Source of the DNA: Deltaproteobacteria bacterium
Lineage (GTDB): Bacteria; Myxococcota_A; UBA9042
Direction: 5' to 3'
NCBI GenBank assembly: GCA_020632665.1
Contig: JACKFC010000044.1
Coordinates: forward strand, 1 to 31,784
DNA length: 31,784 nt
Shown here: positions 13,894 through 23,301 of the stretch, one piece after another
How positions within the stretch are numbered: the stretch's first letter is position 1
Layout of the letters: each line of letters starts with the position of its first letter
Position numbers and translations under genes: made by a program
The notes under the pieces: generated by a model
Databases searched by the model: none
What the model saw: the letters and a program-made list of their open reading frames with translations, nothing else
What the model was told of the DNA's origin: nothing

Positions 13894-16800
13894 ATGGACC
13901 GACCACGGCGACGAACCGGTGGGCTTTGGCCGACTGCGGCGGTACGACTGCTGCTGGTCCTGGCGATGGCTTGGCCGATGGCGTCGGGCGCGGCGCCGAT
14001 CGACGTCTCGTCGGCCAACGTCAACGGCCTCGACAAGGTGCTGGGCATCCACGGCACCATCTACGGCGACGTCGAGAAGCTCGTCGCCCGGCCGGCGGGT
14101 CTGCCCGAGGTCGTCCTGCTGCCCGACGCGATGCAATGCTTCCCGGCCGCGCCGGCCTCGGGCGCCATCTGGTCGCAGTGCACCTTCGACGTCGCCATCG
14201 ACCTGCACGACGCGCCCGACGGCAAGATCACCGTCACGCTCGAGGCCAGCTTCCGCGGCGGCGGCTCGGCGACCACGGCGGTCGAGCGCTTCTTCGACAG
14301 CGCCTTCCTCGGCACGCTCGAGGTCCCTGCGGCGCTCGAGCTCGACGGCGATATGCTCACGCTGGCGGCGACCTGCACGCACCCGAAGAACCCCGACCCC
14401 AAAATCAGCGTCAGCTTCGATCCGCCCCACCCACGCGGCTGCGAGCGCTGCGGCGACGGCGCGTTCTCGCTGCCGAGCGGCCGAGGTAAGCTCGACGCGC
14501 GCGTCTTCGTCGGCCGCTACAGCGACGAAGCCATCACCGTGACCTTCACCTGCGAGGGCACCAAGGTCGGTCGCAAGGTGTTGGTCGGGCCGTCGACCCA
14601 GCGCCGCGTCTATCCCGTCGTCACGAATACCGACGCCATCGCCGCCGCGACCAAGACCCCAGACGGCGGTTGCAGCGCCACGGGCGGCGGGGCAGCAAGG
14701 CGCGGTCTGGGCATGGTGCTGGTGGTGCTCGCTGCCCTGGCGGTCCTCGGGCTGCGACGGATGTCGCGAATTCGCGGTTTTCGCGGCGCCGCGCCGAGCC
14801 TGCGCGCCCTCCTGATGTTGCTCGCGGCCGTCGTCAGCGGCTGCGCCGACGATCCCGCCGCCGACACCACGCCGCAGCGCCCGGCGATCGACGCGCCGGT
14901 CCAGGGCCCGGGCGGTGCGGTCTATCAGATCGTCAGCGCCGGCCGCGGCGACGCCAACACGCTGCCGCTCTGGCCGCTCGGGCCGGGCTCGCCCGACGCC
15001 GACGTCGACAGCAACGGCGACTTCGTGGCGCGCGTCTCGCGCTCGGTCACCGCCTCGGGCCATCGCGTCTGGGACGTCGCCGCAAACGCCGTCGACGCCG
15101 CGCCCTTCCGCCTGCTCGAGACCGACGTGGGCCTCTTCCTCGCCCGGGCGCCGCGCTCGCACTTCGCGACGCCGCTGCTGCTGCTGCCGCACGAAGTGCG
15201 CGTCGGCATGCAGTGGCGCGCGCGCTGGCGCTACCCCGACCCGCTCGAAGGCTGGGGCGACGTCGGAATTTGTGCGTTTCGCGACGACCACGACGTCTGG
15301 GAATTCACCGTCGCGAGCGTGGCGACCGTGCCGCTGCCGGCTGGCAAGGGCAGCGCCCGCGTCTGGACGATCTGGCTGCACGGCCCCGACGCGCCGTGGG
15401 AGTGCAGCACGACGCAGAGCAAGCGCTTCCAGCAGATCGAGTCGGCCCTGGTCTTCGTCGAGGGCCAGGGGCCGTCGCGCGAGACCGTCGACGCGCTGCA
15501 CCTGCACCCCGACAACTTCTGGCTCGAGAACGACCCGAAATACGTCGGCAGCGACGGCTTCGCGGACGTCTCCGAGCCGCCCGAAGTGCGCGCCATCGTC
15601 GCGAACGACGCCGTGCACACGACCGACGTGGCGTTGCCCGTGCTCGATCTAGCGCCGATCGCGAGCGCGTCGCCGCTGGTCGAGGGCGCGAGCGTGCGCG
15701 ACGTCAGCGCCACGCTGGTGCCCGGCATCGGCCTGGTGCTGCGGCTCGACGGCATCGGCGACGGCAGCTTCATCAACGTCGGCGCCGGCCCCGGCAGCAA
15801 CGGCAGCCTGCCCGCGGTGGTGCCCGGCAGCTACGCCGGCACCTACGAAGGCTGCACCGTCTGGGACGGCGACCGCTTCGCCATGGACGACGCGACGCTC
15901 ACCAAGCTCGACAAGAAGTGCCCGCACGCGCTGACCTCGTTCGTCGACGCGGCCGGCATGCTGCAACGCGCCCGCACGGGTCGCTACGGCACGGCGCTCG
16001 AGCGCGAGGTGACGGTCGTCGAAGATCCGTTTGGGGCCGATCTGACGTACTACAACTTCGTGCGGCAGGGCTGGGCGATGTGGGACGGCCCGGGCGGCTC
16101 GCTGCGCGGCTGGCTCTACGACGGCGTCGGCGGCTTCGGCGCCCGCGGCGTCGGCGATTGGGGCGTCGGCTACACCGACGGCTTCCAGGCCGAGGGCGCG
16201 CAGCCGACGGTGCGGATGCACACCAGCGACCCCTTCCTCGCGCTGACGGCGACGGCCTACGACTTCGGCGGCTACGCGGCGCGGCCGTTGGCGCATGGTG
16301 ACGACGGGGTCGCGCTGCTGCGGCGCGGCTCGGCGGGCCGGACGTTGGCGTTCGCACGCGTCGACGGCGCTGGCAAGACCGTCGCGCTCGAAGACCTCGG
16401 CGAGACCGGCCTCGGCGGCTCGGCGCGCTACAGCCGCGCGGACGGCAAGGAGCTGCTGCACACCGACCGCGTCGGCGTCGTCCGCCGCGTCGACTTCGAC
16501 GAGGGCGGCGTCGTCATCACGCCGATCGCCCGCGTGCCGCTGCCCGCCGGCCACGGCATGGTCGGCGTCGTGCGCGGCACGGCCGACGAGCTGCTGGTCT
16601 TCACCATGACCGGCCGCGAGTGGGAGCCGAGCTTCAAGTCCCAGGCAGGGTTCGCGCTGCACGAGTCGCTGCACCACTATGGCGCGGTCTACGCCTGGCG
16701 CAGCAAACTGCCCGCCGCGGCCGACGCCGGCCCGGACGTCGACGCAGCGCTGCGCGCGATCACCGCCGAAGGTGTCGGCGAGCTGGTGCGCGTCTGCCAA

Positions 16801-19383
16801 GGCGACACCGGCCTGCTGCCCGAGCTGCACGACTTCCGCGTCGACGACGAGCCGGCGATCGTGCTGTTGCAGCCTGGCCCCGTCGAGCCCTGCACGATCC
16901 TGCGCGCGCCGGCGGGCCGCACCGACGTCCGCGCCGTCACCGTGCAGGTCGGCGAGCTGGGCAGCGTCACGCGGCGGGTGCGGCCGCTCGGCAGCCGGCC
17001 CAGCGACCGCTACAGGGGCATCGACGCCTTCGTCTACGGCCCCTTCGGCCTCGGGCGCTACGCCCGCTGGCGCACGCCGCCGAGCAAGATCGCCGATCTG
17101 GACGGCGGCGGCGTCTGGACCGACGACGGCCCCTGCGACCCCGAAATACCGCCCGACCAATGCCAAGCGCAGGCGCCGACGGGCTGCGGCGCGGCGGCGT
17201 GTTCACGCTACAGCTACCACCACGGCGCCGTGCACCAGACCTTCGTCGCGCCGGCGGGGATGAACCAGCCGATGCTCGGCGGCATCTTCGGCGGCGGCCA
17301 CACCCTCGACCGCGCTGGCAAGGTCACGACGATCCCAGCAGTGGTCGGCGGCGCCGTGGTGCAGAGCGTGCTCGCCGACGGCACGGTATGCAGCAGCAAG
17401 GCCTGCCAGCGCCCCGGCGGGGCCGTCGTGCCGGTCGATGACCTCTGCCCCAAGGTCGGCGACGGCGAGACCCAGACCGCCTGGTGTCCGGTCGGCGCCG
17501 GCAGCCTCGTCAGCAGCGAACATCGCGTTTTCTCACTGCCGTTGCTCGCGATCCCGCCGACCGCGGCGCATCCAGAGCAGCTCGCCGCCGACGTGCGCGT
17601 GGCCATTCTCGACCCGGTGACGGGCCACCTCGACGTGCAGAAGCTCGGCAACCTCGGCTTCGAGGGCGCGGTGATGGACCCGGACGCCTGGCGCTTTCGG
17701 CCCTTCTACGCTGGTGGCCAGCTCTTCGTGCTCGCCGGCTACTGGCACCCCGACGGCGTGATGCTGGGGGTGGACGAACCGCGTGGGCATCGCCTGCTGC
17801 GCGCGGTCGGCGGCAAGCTCGAGGTCGTCAGCGGCGGCGACGACATCGCGCGGCTCGAGGCCGAGCCGAGCGACATCTTCGCGCACGTCGAGCCGCTGAC
17901 CGGGCTCATCGAGTGGGTCGAGCACCACGAGGGCGGCCTCGATGCCATCGGCGGCTGGCTGATGCCCGTGCCGGCGTCGAGCTACGACTGCGCCACCGAC
18001 CCGCTCTGCGAGTGCAGCAAGGACGCCGACTGCGCCGTCAGCGGCGGCCAGGGCGCCTGCGCGCTCGGCCGCTGCACCGCGGTCTGCGCCGCGACCACCG
18101 CCGACTGCGACGGCAAATGGCAGAACGGCTGCGAGGCCGCGCTCGGCAGCGACGCGAGCTGCGGCGGCTGCGGCGACGTCTGCGCCACCGGCACCCACTG
18201 CAAGGACGCGCTCTGCCAATGCCCCGGCGGCGGCGAGGTCGGCAGCGACGCCCATTGCAGCGCTTGCGGTGACGCCTGCAGCGGCGACGCACACTGCGTC
18301 CAAGGCACCTGCGTCGGCCCGATCACCGCGCTCGCCGCCGGCGGCGACGCCACGCTGGCCCTGCGCGACGGCGCCGTGCGCTGCTGGGGCGAGGCGCTCG
18401 CCTGCGGTGTGACGGGCGACGCCGGCGTCGCATCGCCGGCGGTGGTCCCGGCGTTGGCCGGGACGGGCGCGGCCGCCGTCGTCTCCATGACTGCCGGCGA
18501 CGCCCATGGCTGCGCCGCCCGCGCCGACGGCAGCGTCTGGTGCTGGGGCGAGAACACCTTCGGCCAGGCCGGCGTCGCAGGTGCGTCCACCGTCGCCACG
18601 GCGACGCAGGTCGTCGGTGTCACCGGCGCGGTGGAGGTGGCGGCGGGCGAGGCCTTCAGCTGCGCGCGCACTGGCGCCGGAGCGGTGTTCTGTTGGGGCC
18701 GCAACCTCTGGGGCGAGACCGGCGCGGGCAGCAAGGGCGACACCAAGCCGCATCCCGTTCCCGTGGCGCTGCCGGCCTTCGACGACGCCGCGTCCCTCGG
18801 GCTCGGCGCGCGCCACGGCTGCGCGCGGCGCAAGACGTCGGGTCAGCTCTGGTGCTGGGGCGACCACACCTGGGGCCAGCTCGGTCAGCCGCTCGGCAGC
18901 ACCCACGCACCCATCGCGATGCCCGGATTCGCGGCACCCTCGCAGGCTGTGCCCGGCGGCCTCTCGACGCTGCTGCAGGCCAGCGACGGCGGTTGGTGGG
19001 GCACCGGCCGACACTTCGAATATCAGCTACCTGGGGCGGCGAAGGCGTCGCAATACAACACGCCCGTCGCGCTGCCGCTGCTCGACGGCGCGCTGCAGGT
19101 CGCGCTCGGTGCGGCGAGCACCTGTTGGCTCGACGGCAAGGGCGTGCTGCGCTGCGTCGGAGCCAACGACGCCGGCCAGCTCGGCGGCGGTGACACGACG
19201 CAGACCTTCGGCAAGCCGGTCGACCTCTCGGCGCTCGGGCCGATGTCGCTGCTGGCCGTCGGCAGCCAGCATGGCTGCGCGCTGGGCGTCGACGGCGCGC
19301 TGCGGTGCTGGGGAAGCGGCGCTGCGGTGCGCGGTGTCGCGGCGGACACGGCGGTCGCGCCTGTGCTGGTCGTGGTGCCGTAG
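13894..19383 (+). CDS. Giant exported protein: anchor-tailed N-terminal unit fused to RCC1 lipoprotein-like unit (1829 aa)
   Basis: ATG 13894 follows GGGGGGGAA; an earlier in-frame ATG at 13855 lies within the hairpin and has no ribosome site. Residues 1-33 form a Sec signal (AVRLLLVLAMAWPMASGA). The first unit (about 34-265) is Cys-containing and beta-rich. Residues 266-289 read Gly/Ala-rich sequence, a hydrophobic helix (GMVLVVLAALAVLGL) and RR, like a C-terminal anchor of MYXO-CTERM or GlyGly-CTERM style. The frame continues without stop into M290 (nt 14761), a second signal and lipobox (LLAAVVSGC-317). A long unit follows with Cys-rich repeats at about 1365-1470 and five or six RCC1-like repeats at about 1473-1829 (VRCWGE, SVWCWGENTFGQAG, LWCWGDHTWGQLG). 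RCC1 repeats make a seven-bladed propeller. This is either a real fusion or two genes whose intervening stop was lost. Confidence 0.8.
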   Translation: MDRPRRRTGGLWPTAAVRLLLVLAMAWPMASGAAPIDVSSANVNGLDKVLGIHGTIYGDVEKLVARPAGLPEVVLLPDAMQCFPAAPASGAIWSQCTFDVAIDLHDAPDGKITVTLEASFRGGGSATTAVERFFDSAFLGTLEVPAALELDGDMLTLAATCTHPKNPDPKISVSFDPPHPRGCERCGDGAFSLPSGRGKLDARVFVGRYSDEAITVTFTCEGTKVGRKVLVGPSTQRRVYPVVTNTDAIAAATKTPDGGCSATGGGAARRGLGMVLVVLAALAVLGLRRMSRIRGFRGAAPSLRALLMLLAAVVSGCADDPAADTTPQRPAIDAPVQGPGGAVYQIVSAGRGDANTLPLWPLGPGSPDADVDSNGDFVARVSRSVTASGHRVWDVAANAVDAAPFRLLETDVGLFLARAPRSHFATPLLLLPHEVRVGMQWRARWRYPDPLEGWGDVGICAFRDDHDVWEFTVASVATVPLPAGKGSARVWTIWLHGPDAPWECSTTQSKRFQQIESALVFVEGQGPSRETVDALHLHPDNFWLENDPKYVGSDGFADVSEPPEVRAIVANDAVHTTDVALPVLDLAPIASASPLVEGASVRDVSATLVPGIGLVLRLDGIGDGSFINVGAGPGSNGSLPAVVPGSYAGTYEGCTVWDGDRFAMDDATLTKLDKKCPHALTSFVDAAGMLQRARTGRYGTALEREVTVVEDPFGADLTYYNFVRQGWAMWDGPGGSLRGWLYDGVGGFGARGVGDWGVGYTDGFQAEGAQPTVRMHTSDPFLALTATAYDFGGYAARPLAHGDDGVALLRRGSAGRTLAFARVDGAGKTVALEDLGETGLGGSARYSRADGKELLHTDRVGVVRRVDFDEGGVVITPIARVPLPAGHGMVGVVRGTADELLVFTMTGREWEPSFKSQAGFALHESLHHYGAVYAWRSKLPAAADAGPDVDAALRAITAEGVGELVRVCQGDTGLLPELHDFRVDDEPAIVLLQPGPVEPCTILRAPAGRTDVRAVTVQVGELGSVTRRVRPLGSRPSDRYRGIDAFVYGPFGLGRYARWRTPPSKIADLDGGGVWTDDGPCDPEIPPDQCQAQAPTGCGAAACSRYSYHHGAVHQTFVAPAGMNQPMLGGIFGGGHTLDRAGKVTTIPAVVGGAVVQSVLADGTVCSSKACQRPGGAVVPVDDLCPKVGDGETQTAWCPVGAGSLVSSEHRVFSLPLLAIPPTAAHPEQLAADVRVAILDPVTGHLDVQKLGNLGFEGAVMDPDAWRFRPFYAGGQLFVLAGYWHPDGVMLGVDEPRGHRLLRAVGGKLEVVSGGDDIARLEAEPSDIFAHVEPLTGLIEWVEHHEGGLDAIGGWLMPVPASSYDCATDPLCECSKDADCAVSGGQGACALGRCTAVCAATTADCDGKWQNGCEAALGSDASCGGCGDVCATGTHCKDALCQCPGGGEVGSDAHCSACGDACSGDAHCVQGTCVGPITALAAGGDATLALRDGAVRCWGEALACGVTGDAGVASPAVVPALAGTGAAAVVSMTAGDAHGCAARADGSVWCWGENTFGQAGVAGASTVATATQVVGVTGAVEVAAGEAFSCARTGAGAVFCWGRNLWGETGAGSKGDTKPHPVPVALPAFDDAASLGLGARHGCARRKTSGQLWCWGDHTWGQLGQPLGSTHAPIAMPGFAAPSQAVPGGLSTLLQASDGGWWGTGRHFEYQLPGAAKASQYNTPVALPLLDGALQVALGAASTCWLDGKGVLRCVGANDAGQLGGGDTTQTFGKPVDLSALGPMSLLAVGSQHGCALGVDGALRCWGSGAAVRGVAADTAVAPVLVVVP
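14761..14763 (+). other. Possible internal start of a separate RCC1 lipoprotein
   Basis: ATG 14761 begins MSRIRGFRGAAPSLRALLML and a lipobox 27 residues later, the normal layout of an independent lipoprotein. If used, it yields a 1540-aa protein. No strong Shine-Dalgarno precedes it; the upstream bases encode the anchor helix and RR of the first unit. Confidence 0.45.
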
Positions 19384-19445
19384 GGTCGAGGACGGCGACC
19401 GCGGCCGGATGACCGCGCCGGGCTCGACGCGATGGGAGGCGCTGG

Positions 19446-20489
19446 GTGATTCGATGTGCTGTTCTGCTGTTGTCGGTGCTGCTCGCCGCCAACGCCGCCG
19501 CGGCGATCCCCTCTGCGGAGTGCTGGATCCATGCGCTGGGCAAGCCGCTCGGCAGCGATGAGGTCAAGGCGCTGCGCGGGGCGTTCGGCGGCGACGCGCG
19601 TTGGCCGGGGCCACACGGCACGCGCCGGCTGGGCGAGATTTCCGTCGGGTGGACCGCCAAGGGTGTCGACGGCCTCTCGCAGGCGATCATGCCCACGGTC
19701 CAGCGTGCCGCGTTGATGCCGTTCGGGCTGCCGGTGACGACGCCGGCCGACGCGCTCGTCCGGCGTTTTCGCAAAGCCGGCTGGAAGGTTCAGAACAAGA
19801 CCACGCAGATCCTCGCGACCCGCGCCGGGGTGGGGTGGAACGTTGCCTGGCACGACCGGTTCAAGCGGGGCCGGCCGACGGGCGTGGGAATCTTCCTGCT
19901 CGAGGGCAAAAGCCGCCCCGAGCGCGCGGCTCCGTCGCGGCGGACATGCGATTTCGCGAGCTGGACCGCCGTCGCGGAGCAACGCGATCGTGCGCCGAAG
20001 CGGGCGAGCGTGACCCGGCGTGAGGTCCGGCCCCACCCGGCTCCTGCGCCGAGGCCCCCGGTGCGCGGCCCATCGGCCCATGCGTCGGCACCGCAGGTCG
20101 TGGTGGCGACGAGCCGCGGCATCCGCCTGCTCGACGTCGACCGCGCCTTCCGCCTGCCGCCGGGGTCGATCCAGCGCTACTGGGGCAATCGCCAGCAGGG
20201 CGAGTGTCGACAGGGCGACCATACCTGGAGCTGCACGCTGGCGAGCGGCGCACAGACCGCACAGGATTGCCGCTCGCACGCCGTCGCCGCCGTGCTCGCC
20301 ACCTGGCTGCACGAGGCGCGCAAGACCAACGGCGGCACGCGCCCGCTCTCGGTCAAGGTCTCCTGCGCCTTCGGTCGCTGGGTGCGGTGGGAGTCCAAGG
20401 CCAGCAAGACCCATCGCCTCCGCACCGATGTCTACGTGTCGTCCTCGTTCGGATACCTGCGTTCGTTGGAGTTGGAGTACCGGCGTTGA
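19446..20489 (+). CDS. Secreted protein of unknown function (347 aa)
   Basis: GTG 19446 has GGGAGGC upstream. A Sec signal (MIRCAVLLLSVLLAANAAAA) is cleaved near AAA-20. The mature protein has two parts joined by a Pro/Arg-rich linker at about 195-220 (RPHPAPAPRPPVRG). The first part contains HALGKPLGSDEVKALRGAF and a Lys/Arg-rich segment. The second (about 225-347) has four Cys in a compact pattern (GECRQGDHTWSCTLASG, QDCRSH, VSCAF) and could be a disulphide-bonded domain. No family is recognised. It follows the giant ORF by 62 bases on the same strand and could be co-transcribed. The next gene to the right is convergent. Confidence 0.7.
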   Translation: MIRCAVLLLSVLLAANAAAAIPSAECWIHALGKPLGSDEVKALRGAFGGDARWPGPHGTRRLGEISVGWTAKGVDGLSQAIMPTVQRAALMPFGLPVTTPADALVRRFRKAGWKVQNKTTQILATRAGVGWNVAWHDRFKRGRPTGVGIFLLEGKSRPERAAPSRRTCDFASWTAVAEQRDRAPKRASVTRREVRPHPAPAPRPPVRGPSAHASAPQVVVATSRGIRLLDVDRAFRLPPGSIQRYWGNRQQGECRQGDHTWSCTLASGAQTAQDCRSHAVAAVLATWLHEARKTNGGTRPLSVKVSCAFGRWVRWESKASKTHRLRTDVYVSSSFGYLRSLELEYRR

Positions 20490-20531
20490 GGCCCAGCGGC
20501 GCGACTACCAGCCCAAACGAAGCGCTCCGAA

Positions 20532-20723
20532 TCACAGCCCCAGCGTGACGCCGCAGACGCCCAGCGTCATCGCCGGTGAGCTGCTCAGGTAGGGCGCGAT
20601 CAGCAACACGATGCCGGCGACGAGGTGGGGCAAGCGGCTCTGCTTGCGCGCCCAGCGCACCAGGGCGATGCCGATGGTGCCGAAGACGAAGCCGAGCCCG
20701 AGGTTGACGGGGTCGAAATCCAC
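20532..20723 (-). CDS. Small two-helix membrane protein (63 aa)
   Basis: GTG 20723 is preceded by GGAG at a good distance. The sequence has two hydrophobic segments, LGLGFVFGTIGIALV and LPHLVAGIVLLIAPYL, separated by a basic loop (RWARKQSR). The third stretch, AMTLGVCGVTLGL, may re-enter the membrane. Small proteins of this shape, often database-labelled amino acid transport protein without evidence, are found in many proteobacteria. That label should not be taken as a function. It lies 80 bases downstream of the acyl-CoA dehydrogenase on the same strand, so read-through transcription is possible. Confidence 0.7.
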   Translation of the reverse strand: MDFDPVNLGLGFVFGTIGIALVRWARKQSRLPHLVAGIVLLIAPYLSSSPAMTLGVCGVTLGL

Positions 20724-20803
20724 GATGCGCTCCGCGTGCAGCCGGGCTGGCCGCCCATTCCGAGTACCCTAGCGCATTGCGGGGAGTTTGCGGCGTGCGG
20801 AGT

Positions 20804-22711
20804 TCAGGGCGTGAGCTGGGCGAGCAGGCGACCACCGGAGCTGGCGATGACGTCGGCGAGGTGGCGCGACCGCGGCTCGGCGCGCTCGAGGAAGCGGGCC
20901 AAGATCTCGGCCCGCTCGGGGAAGCGCTCGGCCTGCTCGAGCAGCAGCTCGGCGATGGCGGCGTCGGCGAGCATCCGGGTCAGCCGCTCGGCGTGCAGCA
21001 TGGCGAAGGCGAAGTCCTTCTTCGGGTTCCAATCCTTGAAGAAGCGCTCGCTCCAGGCCGAGACGGGCACCTCACCGAGCGAGCGGAGCTTGTCGGCGGC
21101 CGTGCGGCGGATCAGCAGCTGGATCGTCGAGAGCGAGGCATGCTCCAGGCGGGCGACGCCACGGGCGAGCGGGTCGCGGGCCGAGAGTGAGCGCCAGCGG
21201 GCGGCGGCGAGGCGGCGCAGGAAGCGCTGCGGGTCCTTCATCACGGCCATGAGGTTGTCCTTCATCGCCATCAACGACTGGATCTGGCTAGTGCCTTCGT
21301 AGATCGGCATCACCAGCGCGTCGCGCAGCAGCTTCTCGGCGCCGTATTCGGTCATATAGCCGTTGCCGCCATGGATCTGCATCGCCATCCGGGCGTGGGC
21401 CACCGCGGTCTCGGCGGCGAGGTATTTCAGCAGCGGCGTCATCGCCCGGGCGCGGCGCTTGTGCATCGCCAGCTCGCGCTCGGTCGCCTTGCGGTCGCGC
21501 TCACCGAGGTCAGCGTCGGCCGGGGCGTTGTCGAGCAGCAGCTGCAGCTTCTGGCTCATCTCCTCGTGCACCGCGCTCTGCACGGCGAGGGCGCGCAGGC
21601 CGCGGATCTCGACGTCCATCTGGTCGAGCGCGTCGGCGATCATTTCGTGCTTGTCGATGGTCTTGCCCATCGACGGGCGCTCGGCGGCGTAGGCCTTCGC
21701 CATGCGATAGGCCGCCTCGCACAGGCCGATGCTCTCGAAGCCAACCCCGAGCCGGGCGTTGTTCATCAACAAGAGCATGTATTTGAAACCCTCGCCGCGC
21801 TGGCCGACGAGGTGCGCCGGCGTGCGGTCGAAGGTGATCGAGGCCGTCACCGAGCCGTGGTGGCCGAGCTTGTGCTCGACCCGGTCCAGCGTCGCGAGGC
21901 GGCGGCGGCTGCCGTCGGGCAGGTCCTCCCAGGCCGGGACGAGGAAGAACGAGAGGCCGCCGAGGCCGGCGAAGGGATCGTCTTCGGCGCCGGGTTTCTC
22001 GGTCCGGGCGATGACGAAGTGGTATTTGCCGTGGCCCGAGGTGATAAAGATCTTCTGCCCAGTGACGAACCAGTTGCCGTCCGCGTCCTGCTCGCCGACC
22101 GAGCGCAGCGCGGCCATATCCGAGCCGGCGTCGGGCTCGGTGATGTCCATCGCGCCCCAGGCGGAGCCGCTGGCGATCTCTTCGATCTCGGCGGCGAAGC
22201 GGGTCTTGACGATCTCGCGCTTGTCGAAGTCGATCTCGGTCGTCCCCTCCCGGATCGAGAAGACCAGCATCGCCATCGCCATGCCGCCGTGGAAACTGAA
22301 GTGCGCCATCGTCGAGACGTCGGCGCGGGCGAACATCTCACCGGTGAGGAAGTAGAGCAGCAGCGGGCAATTCATCCCGCCGAGCTCGGTCGGCAGGCAC
22401 ATCCGGTGCAGCTCCAGCGCCTTGATCTCGGCGAAGAGCGCGTCGAAGGCCTTCGGCGAGCGCACCTCGCCGCCCTGCAGCGTGTGGCCGCCGGCGCGGT
22501 CGATCTGAACGCCAGCGGGGGCCATCTCGTCTGCGGCGAAGGTGCCGAGCATATCGAGCATGTCGCGGTAGGTCTCGACCGTCTCGCGCAGCCGCTCGCC
22601 CTGGTGCGCGCCAGCCTTGCCGAGCTCGGTGACCTCGACGATCGGCGCCCAGTCGATGTAGCGATCGACATAGAAGCGAAGGTCGTCGTTGTCCTTGTAG
22701 AAGTTGCCCAT
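20804..22711 (-). CDS. Long-form acyl-CoA dehydrogenase (635 aa)
   Basis: The start is ATG 22711 (MGNFYKDNDDLRFYVDRYID), the conserved opening of this subfamily; the longer ORF to 22750 adds nothing conserved. Domains: an N-terminal extension (1-60), the helical N-terminal domain, and the central beta domain with DITEPDAGSDMAALRSV, the FAD- and substrate-lining TEP-GSD motif. The C-terminal helical domain carries MQIHGGNGYMTEYGAEKLLR and PIYEGTSQIQ, in which E472 is the likely catalytic base. About 140 further residues form an extra helical domain, as in very-long-chain enzymes and the long forms common in deltaproteobacteria. It oxidises acyl-CoA to trans-2-enoyl-CoA, passing electrons to an ETF. 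It is probably cytoplasmic or membrane-associated. It is divergent from the thioredoxin gene across a 146-bp gap that must hold both promoters. Confidence 0.93.
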   Translation of the reverse strand: MGNFYKDNDDLRFYVDRYIDWAPIVEVTELGKAGAHQGERLRETVETYRDMLDMLGTFAADEMAPAGVQIDRAGGHTLQGGEVRSPKAFDALFAEIKALELHRMCLPTELGGMNCPLLLYFLTGEMFARADVSTMAHFSFHGGMAMAMLVFSIREGTTEIDFDKREIVKTRFAAEIEEIASGSAWGAMDITEPDAGSDMAALRSVGEQDADGNWFVTGQKIFITSGHGKYHFVIARTEKPGAEDDPFAGLGGLSFFLVPAWEDLPDGSRRRLATLDRVEHKLGHHGSVTASITFDRTPAHLVGQRGEGFKYMLLLMNNARLGVGFESIGLCEAAYRMAKAYAAERPSMGKTIDKHEMIADALDQMDVEIRGLRALAVQSAVHEEMSQKLQLLLDNAPADADLGERDRKATERELAMHKRRARAMTPLLKYLAAETAVAHARMAMQIHGGNGYMTEYGAEKLLRDALVMPIYEGTSQIQSLMAMKDNLMAVMKDPQRFLRRLAAARWRSLSARDPLARGVARLEHASLSTIQLLIRRTAADKLRSLGEVPVSAWSERFFKDWNPKKDFAFAMLHAERLTRMLADAAIAELLLEQAERFPERAEILARFLERAEPRSRHLADVIASSGGRLLAQLTP

Positions 22712-22857
22712 GGTCGGCTCCGCGCAGAGGTCAGGCCGCGCAGCGTGCATCGAGTCGGTGCGCAGGGTCCAGTCGGGGCTGGCGTTCGCGCTGCTGCGTC
22801 CTACTCTTGCCGGTGCGTCGCGCGGGGCTGTGCACCTGCGCCGTGAAGGAGTCCGCC

Positions 22858-23295
22858 ATGTCGTCTGCCATCATCCGCTGCCCGAACTGCGGCCAGCTCA
22901 ACCGCATCCCGGCCGAGCGCCGCGCCCAGGGCCCACGCTGCGGCCGCTGCAAGAACGCCATCGCCGCGAAGGTGCCGGTCGGCGTGATCGACGACGCCGG
23001 CCTCGACGCGCTGGTCGCGCAGTCGCCGGTGCCGGTGCTGGTCGATTTCTACGCCGATTGGTGCGGCCCGTGCCGGATGCTCGGGCCGGTGCTGCAGGGC
23101 ATCGCCGAGGAATACGACGGCCGGCTGATCGTGGTGAAGGTCGACACCGAGCGCAGCCGGCGTTGGGCCCAGCGCCTCGGCGTGCAGGGCATCCCGGCGG
23201 TCCACCTCTTCAAGGCTGGCAAGCACGTCGCGGCGGAGACGGGCGCGCGGCCAGCGCCGCATTGGCGGCAGTTCCTGGCCCCGCACCTGGTCTAG
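22858..23295 (+). CDS. trxC: Thioredoxin 2-type protein with zinc ribbon
   Basis: ATG 22858 follows GAAGGAG. The 145-aa protein begins with a small zinc-binding domain, two CxxC pairs at C8-C11 and C28-C31. The thioredoxin fold then carries the active site W-C69-G-P-C72 (DFYADWCGPCRML) and the cis-Pro at P113 (GIPAVHLF). The length and order match TrxC/thioredoxin 2, which reduces protein disulphides in the cytosol and is induced by oxidative stress in several bacteria. There is no export signal. Its stop lies six bases from the stop of the convergent beta-propeller gene, leaving no room for a separate terminator. Confidence 0.93.
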   Translation: MSSAIIRCPNCGQLNRIPAERRAQGPRCGRCKNAIAAKVPVGVIDDAGLDALVAQSPVPVLVDFYADWCGPCRMLGPVLQGIAEEYDGRLIVVKVDTERSRRWAQRLGVQGIPAVHLFKAGKHVAAETGARPAPHWRQFLAPHLV

Positions 23296-23301
23296 CGTGG
23301 C

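Noticed and set aside
12709..15618. 969-aa minus-strand ORF
   Set aside because: It lies opposite the lipoprotein, oxygenase and giant ORF, which have good start sites, signal peptides and catalytic motifs; this frame has none.
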